DNA from: Salinisphaeraceae bacterium UBA4764
GTDB lineage: Bacteria > Pseudomonadota > Gammaproteobacteria > Nevskiales > Salinisphaeraceae
Length of the DNA: 9,540 nucleotides
Direction: 5' to 3'
Assembly (NCBI GenBank): GCA_002403445.1
Contig: DHHU01000003.1
Location: 29,754 to 39,293, forward strand
A program made the translations under genes and the position numbers. A model generated the notes under the pieces. The model was not told the origin of the DNA, ran no database searches, and saw only the letters and a program-made list of their open reading frames with translations. Below are positions 6,185 to 9,540 of this stretch, piece after piece; positions within the stretch are counted from its first letter, which is position 1, and the number at the start of each line of letters is the position of its first letter.

Positions 6185-6958
6185 ATGCCGAGCATTGCTC
6201 AACACGCCGTAAACGCGGGCGAAGTCTCATCTTACCCCACGCTGACGGATTTGCTGGCGCGAAGCCGCGATGCGCGCCTCGATGCGCTTTGCCGTCCGCA
6301 TGTTCTGGGCACTCAAGGGCGCCGGCAGATCGAATCTATCCCGCTGCGCGCGCGTTCTGTAAAAGCCGGCGGGATGCTGTTCTCTCCCGGAGAAGGTCTA
6401 CATGCCGTCTATCTCGTGCGTGCCGGTATGTTCAAGACGCAACTGGTCAATCTCGACGGTGACAGACAAATTACCGGGTTTCATTTTCCCAACGAACTGA
6501 TCGGGCTCGATGCCTTTCGGGCTCGGGAACACGACTGCTATGCAACGGCCGTGGTCGCCAGCCGAGTTCAAGTGTTGCCGATTCATCGCCTGAACGCGCT
6601 TATGCGCCAGGTTCCAGCACTCGCCGAAACAATGACGAAACTGCTCAGTGAAAACGTCACTGAATATGAGCAGTTGTTGATGCTAACCAACACGCAAAGC
6701 GCCCTGGGGCGCGTGGCGGGACTGTTATTCAGTTTCGCGTGCCGCCTCGGAGATCACAACCAACCCGCTGACGTGTTGTACTTGCCGATGTCGCGGGCAT
6801 CAATCGCCAATTACCTGGGATTGGCTCTGGAGACTGTTTCTCGGACGCTGCACGAACTCGAGACACGCGACATTGTGCTGCGGCGCAACAATAAAACCAT
6901 TGACATCCGCGATCTCGATGCCCTGGCGGCGTTAATCGGTATCACAACCACGAGTTGA
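6185..6958 (+). CDS. CRP/FNR family regulator lacking the Fe-S cysteines
   Basis: This 257-residue regulator has an FNR-like effector domain (VKAGGMLFSPGEGLHAVYLVRAG, then GFHFPNELIGLDAF) and a C-terminal winged helix-turn-helix with the recognition helix LETVSRTLHEL. E216, S219 and R220 equal E. coli FNR Glu209, Ser212 and Arg213, so it should read TTGAT-type half-sites. Of the four FNR cluster cysteines only the third N-terminal one is left (C36): the positions for Cys20, Cys23 and Cys122 are Ser, Ala and Gln. It therefore should not carry the FNR [4Fe-4S] cluster and may act like FixK/DNR-type members, with another signal or control by level. The ATG at 6185 has AAGG 4 bases upstream; an upstream TTG at 6140 would add residues that do not restore FNR cysteine spacing. 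It lies between usp1 and usp2, both with FNR boxes. Confidence 0.9.
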   Translation: MPSIAQHAVNAGEVSSYPTLTDLLARSRDARLDALCRPHVLGTQGRRQIESIPLRARSVKAGGMLFSPGEGLHAVYLVRAGMFKTQLVNLDGDRQITGFHFPNELIGLDAFRAREHDCYATAVVASRVQVLPIHRLNALMRQVPALAETMTKLLSENVTEYEQLLMLTNTQSALGRVAGLLFSFACRLGDHNQPADVLYLPMSRASIANYLGLALETVSRTLHELETRDIVLRRNNKTIDIRDLDALAALIGITTTS

Positions 6959-7259
6959 TCCATGATAGCGGTCTGACCGCACTGGGAGTGCTGTGCCAAA
7001 TCTCATCCATTGAACGACACACAGTGATTTCCAAATGATGATCGGCTGATCTTCCAATCTGCGCGTACACATGCGGCCCGAGCCACCCTTGAGAGGGGAT
7101 CACTCAAGCAAGTTTTTGATGATGAAACTCCCAGCCGCCCGCCACGACAGTAATTTTGCAGTCTGTGTTGGCATTTCGGATGACTTTGGATGCCCGGAAA
7201 ATCTGCGCGGTGATGGTCGGGCGATGATCGGCGGCACTCAAACCATCTAAATCGTTGCT
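6959..7259. other. Gap between converging FNR paralogue and usp2
   Basis: Just after the regulator gene are two small hairpins: GCGGT/ACCGC (6968-6980) and CACT/AGTG (6980-6990). Neither is followed by a T-run, so termination is uncertain. The rest holds a possible short reading frame on the minus strand (listed separately) and nothing else recognised. Confidence 0.4.
7104..7241 (-). CDS. Possible 45-residue small ORF after usp2, doubtful
   Basis: Directly after the usp2 stop, the same reading frame stays open and reads smoothly (LSAADHRPTITAQIF, then RASKVIRNANTDCK, ITVVAGGWEFHHQ) until a TGA at 7106-7104. There is no ATG; the only usable start seen is TTG at 7241, with no good Shine-Dalgarno. 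It could be a translationally coupled small protein, a C-terminal extension cut off by the usp2 stop, or chance. I do not recognise the family. The two other minus frames here look like noise. Confidence 0.2.
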   Translation of the reverse strand: MSAADHRPTITAQIFRASKVIRNANTDCKITVVAGGWEFHHQKLA

Positions 7260-7700
7260 TCAACCGGCGTTGTTCGGATCGCGCACAACGAGTACCGGGC
7301 AGTGGGCATGACGAACCACATAGTCGGAAACGCTGCCGAGAAAATAATCGGCAAGTCCCGGCTCGTGGGCGGCCATTACCACCATGTCGGGCCGGGTATC
7401 GTTGATGTGAGCTACCAGTGTCCGCGGCATCCGACCCACCTCAACAGCCATATTCCAGGTCACATTGCTCGGTACATGGTTTTGGCCAACCTTCTGCAGG
7501 TCTTGTTCAACTGACTTGACGGACGCTTCAGTCGAATCCACCTCCATGTATGGATACATCTCGGCTTTGAAATCAGGCAGCACCGTCAAGAGTTCCAAGG
7601 TCGCGCCCCGGGTTTCTGCCATTTCCACGGCATAAGGCATCGTTAGGGCAATAGCGCTGTCCTGCGACAGATCGATTGGCGCTAGGATCTTTTGGCTCAT
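7260..7700 (-). CDS. Universal stress protein, single UspA domain
   Basis: This 146-residue cytosolic protein is one UspA-type alpha/beta domain from KILAPIDLS to the final strand CPVLVVRD. The ATP-binding loop is degenerate: where ATP-binding Usps have G-x2-G-x9-G-S, this protein has A110, E113 and G122-S123, with one residue fewer before LGS. Nucleotide binding is therefore uncertain, although LGSVSDYVVRHAHCPVLVV is otherwise typical. The ATG at 7700 has AGAGGTG at proper distance upstream. An FNR box lies at -41.5 from the predicted transcription start, so induction at low oxygen is likely. The gene is on the opposite strand to both flanking FNR-family genes. A short open stretch follows its stop codon in the same frame. 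Confidence 0.93.
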   Translation of the reverse strand: MSQKILAPIDLSQDSAIALTMPYAVEMAETRGATLELLTVLPDFKAEMYPYMEVDSTEASVKSVEQDLQKVGQNHVPSNVTWNMAVEVGRMPRTLVAHINDTRPDMVVMAAHEPGLADYFLGSVSDYVVRHAHCPVLVVRDPNNAG

Positions 7701-7771
7701 CGTTTCACCTCTTTCGTCGGTATTCAGACGGCCGGCTCGGTCACGGGACAGGCCGGCAGGCTGGTGTAGAT

Positions 7772-7813
7772 AAGTTAATCCAAGTCAATAGAAGTTTTTT
7801 TGATCCAGATCAC
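7772..7813 (-). promoter_or_regulatory. FNR/ANR class II promoter of usp2
   Basis: TTGATCCAGATCAC (7800-7813) matches the FNR box at 9 of 10 defined positions. On the minus strand TAACTT (7777-7772) is a weak -10; the start near 7765 places the box at -41.5. A more degenerate FNR-like sequence (TTAATCCAAGTCAA, 7775-7788) overlaps the -10 and could matter if a second FNR-type protein competes there. Confidence 0.65.
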
Positions 7814-8041
7814 TTAACAGGCGGTTTATTGCGAAACACTGGTTCATATCAGAGCAGAATAATCATCGTATAGTTATTAGAAAATGAACCCGATTCCCCC
7901 TACAAAGCACTGCCTTAACCCCAATGACGGTGGAATCCCAGCATAGCCATTGCCAATGCATTACATGAACCGTAACAAAGGCAAAAACTCCAGGCATCAC
8001 TACAAACAGCCGATGTCCACCCCCGATCTGGAAGAGCTGGC
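7814..8041 (+). other. Upstream region of the DUF3565 gene
   Basis: TATAGT (7869-7874), a 5-of-6 match to a -10, could drive the DUF3565 gene on the plus strand; its -35 is poor. A 30-codon reading frame (ATG 7965 to TAA 8057) rich in basic residues overlaps the DUF3565 start by 16 bases, but it lacks a Shine-Dalgarno and a recognisable family. No other gene is supported. Confidence 0.35.
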
Positions 8042-8251
8042 ATGTACCAGCCGATAATCGGTTATCACCGCGACAGCGAGGCGCACTGGGTGGCCAAATT
8101 GCGTTGCGGCCACAACCAGCACGTCCGTCATGATCCCCCCTGGACAGTTCGCGCCTGGGTCACCACACCCCAGGGACGCCAATCAATGCTAGGTTTCAAG
8201 CTCAACTGCAAAAAGTGCGACCGCGGCGAGCCATACGATAATGAGCTGTAA
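8042..8251 (+). CDS. DUF3565 family small protein
   Basis: The 69-residue protein matches the DUF3565 family of uncharacterised small proteins: MYQPIIGYHRDSEAHWVAKL, then RCGHNQHVRHDPPW, AWVTTPQGRQS, and LNCKKCDRGEP near the end. The CGH, HVRH and CxxC groups look like possible metal ligands, so zinc binding is plausible but not shown. There is no signal peptide or membrane segment. The ATG at 8042 has GGAAG about 7 bases upstream, and family homology starts there. The gene lies between usp2 and fnr with its own likely promoter. Its link to the FNR theme is by position only; no FNR box at activating distance was found. Confidence 0.85.
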   Translation: MYQPIIGYHRDSEAHWVAKLRCGHNQHVRHDPPWTVRAWVTTPQGRQSMLGFKLNCKKCDRGEPYDNEL

Positions 8252-8668
8252 TAACTACCGCCGGATCGATCCGACGACGTTCGGGATTGGAACGGTCTGA
8301 CGTTGTCGACAGGAACGTGCCCACAGATCGCGGTTCATACCGATCCCTGGCGCCTTGTGCCTTTCAATTATCGGATCATCCACCTCCAATGGACAATTCA
8401 GGCCGCCGCTAGAAGTGGTCCTGCCCCCTTTGAATACGGCTTTGAAGCCCGATCCCCAGGACTCATCGAATGGCTTCTTAGATTCTGAACCGCGACGGTC
8501 CAATTACCAGTTTCAATGAATCGCCTACTGACAGTAAGTCGCCGTTGGAATCCAAAGTGTTTTGAATTTATCAATTTGCTTCACAAGTAAATTTCGCCAC
8601 TAATGACGTATTTTTTGTGGTAATTTCAATAAGTAGCGGGTTCCATGCTCGGAAATTCAGGAGTTTTC
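8252..8668. other. Gene-poor region before fnr with palindromes
   Basis: No convincing gene is present; both possible reading frames here (plus 8303-8488, minus 8255-8503) lack Shine-Dalgarno sequences and recognisable motifs. An exact 12-bp palindrome CGGATCGATCCG (8262-8273) adjoins a 9-bp inverted repeat with one G-T pair (8272-8280 with 8300-8308), which may end DUF3565 transcripts although no T-run follows. Nearer fnr, TTGCTT (8576-8581), 17 bp, then ACTAAT (8599-8604) is a possible promoter. TTGA and TCAA at 8562-8574 are one base too close to form an FNR box. Confidence 0.35.
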
Positions 8669-9403
8669 ATGGTCGCTACGGCCCGCCGGATTCAGCAAGC
8701 CTGCAGCCACTGTTCAGTTGCCCATCTATGTCTACCGTACAGCCTCGACCCGGTAGAAATCAGCCGACTCGAGTCGCAAATCAGTTTTGACCGTTCAGTA
8801 ACCGCGGGCGACCAACTGTTTGCACAAGGCGATCAGCTCAAAGCCCTTTACGCGATTAGTAAAGGCAGCTTCAAAACTGCGGTTGTCGATGCCAACGGAC
8901 TGGAGCAGATCATGGGATTTTATTTCCCTGGGGATTTGCTGGGCCTCGATGCGCTGGGCGAGCAAACGCATCAATGCACAGCCACAGCTATCGAAAACGC
9001 CGCTGTCTGTCGCCTGCCGTTCCATCAACTTGAGGGCCTTTTGACACAATTGCCCTCGCTGAGATCACGGCTAATGCGCTTGATGGGCCAAGCCCTAACC
9101 GACGATGAGCAACAGTTGTTGGCTATGGGCCAAAAAAACAGCGAAGGCCGGTTGGCCACCTTATTGCTGAATTTCAGCCGGCGACGCGCGATGCGCAATC
9201 TGGATAGCACGACCGTTTACCTCAATATGAAACGAGCTGACTTGGCGAACTATCTCGGTATGCGCGTTGAAACCATCAGCCGGGTTCTGGGCCACCTTCA
9301 ATCACAAGGCATCCTCGATCGTAAGAGAAAAGAAGTCAAAATCCTTGACTTAGCAGCATTGCACACACGTGCTGGCAGCACAGCTTGGGTTGCTGACGAC
9401 TGA
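8669..9403 (+). CDS. fnr: FNR/ANR-type oxygen-sensing transcription regulator
   Basis: This global regulator senses oxygen through a [4Fe-4S] cluster and, when anaerobic, dimerises on TTGAT-N4-ATCAA. The 244-residue protein (equal to Pseudomonas ANR in length) has C12-x2-C15-x5-C21 and C114, which match E. coli FNR Cys20, 23, 29 and 122 with a constant shift of 8, so all four ligands are present. The effector domain follows (GDQLFAQGDQLKALYAI, MGFYFPGDLLGLDALG), then the dimer helix and the winged HTH with recognition helix VETISRVLGHLQ, where E201, S204 and R205 equal FNR Glu209, Ser212 and Arg213. The ATG at 8669 is chosen because AGGAG lies 5 bases upstream; the ATG at 8645 adds eight residues and has no such site. 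It is the likely activator of the five FNR boxes in this window. Its own upstream region has no properly spaced box. Confidence 0.95.
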   Translation: MVATARRIQQACSHCSVAHLCLPYSLDPVEISRLESQISFDRSVTAGDQLFAQGDQLKALYAISKGSFKTAVVDANGLEQIMGFYFPGDLLGLDALGEQTHQCTATAIENAAVCRLPFHQLEGLLTQLPSLRSRLMRLMGQALTDDEQQLLAMGQKNSEGRLATLLLNFSRRRAMRNLDSTTVYLNMKRADLANYLGMRVETISRVLGHLQSQGILDRKRKEVKILDLAALHTRAGSTAWVADD

Positions 9404-9507
9404 TTATGCCTTGCGCATGCCCCGAGTTGCTGTATTCAGTGACACATAACCCACAAGCTTGAACCCCGTCACTCAATGAGAGGCTTTTAACAAAACTGTT
9501 CCACACG
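9404..9507 (+). other. Region downstream of fnr
   Basis: AGTGAC (9438-9443) and GTCACT (9468-9473) form a 6-bp stem with a long 24-base loop, followed after several bases by TTTT; it is a poor terminator candidate. No gene is seen. Confidence 0.25.
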
Positions 9508-9521
9508 TTGATCCAGATCAA
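9508..9521 (+). promoter_or_regulatory. Perfect FNR/ANR box for a gene right of the window
   Basis: TTGATCCAGATCAA is a perfect FNR box and shares its first 13 bases, including the spacer CCAG, with the usp2 box. With class II spacing in the plus direction the start would be near 9556, outside the window. In the minus direction no -10-like sequence lies at the right place. Confidence 0.7.
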
Positions 9522-9540
9522 TATAAATAAGCCATCCGTG

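Noticed and set aside
7003..7263. 86-residue minus-strand reading frame overlapping the usp2 stop
   Set aside because: It starts at TTG, is rich in Arg, Ser and Cys like an off-frame translation, and a different frame there looks more protein-like.
8303..8488. Plus-strand reading frame as a decayed copy of DUF3565
   Set aside because: Only a few residues (QWT near the middle) resemble DUF3565; the CGH and CxxC groups are absent, so the likeness may be chance.
8255..8503. 82-residue minus-strand reading frame
   Set aside because: No Shine-Dalgarno, no recognisable family and a composition like random DNA.

Overview
The window looks like chromosomal DNA from a gammaproteobacterium of moderate GC content. 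The evidence is an OmpW-type outer-membrane porin, an FNR/ANR-type oxygen regulator whose four cluster cysteines match E. coli FNR at a constant 8-residue offset, and gamma-type FNR boxes (TTGAT-N4-ATCAA) with normal promoter spacing. The genus cannot be fixed from sequence alone. No tRNA, rRNA, insertion sequence, CRISPR array or phage gene was seen.

Layout, left to right. A DUF488 (YeaO-like) gene runs off the left edge on the minus strand. Next come a divergent pair: a PNP-oxidase-like flavoprotein gene (minus) and a glutamate decarboxylase gene (plus). The decarboxylase gene converges on an ompW-ldh pair (minus), with a terminator between them. OmpW is divergent from a tandem-domain universal stress protein (plus). 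After that come a cluster-less FNR paralogue (plus), a single-domain universal stress protein (minus), a small DUF3565 protein (plus) and a cysteine-complete FNR/ANR (plus). A perfect FNR box at the right edge points to another gene outside the window.

The theme is anaerobic and acid or energy stress under FNR control. Four FNR boxes (upstream of the PNPOx-like gene, ompW, usp1 and usp2) each lie at -41.5 from a start site predicted from a -10-like hexamer, which is class II activator geometry. The two Usp proteins, OmpW, possibly LDH (through the ompW transcript) and the PNPOx-like protein would thus be induced when oxygen falls. LDH regenerates NAD+ and glutamate decarboxylase consumes protons. 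Both an Fe-S FNR and a paralogue lacking the cluster but retaining the E-x2-S-R DNA-recognition residues are encoded here, so the same boxes may be read by two regulators with different signals.

The most notable points are this compact FNR micro-regulon with paired regulators, the PNPOx-like protein that has lost predicted PLP-site residues beside a PLP enzyme, an exact 8+8 bp inverted repeat in the putative promoter of the cluster-less FNR, and a possibly leaderless DUF488 gene.
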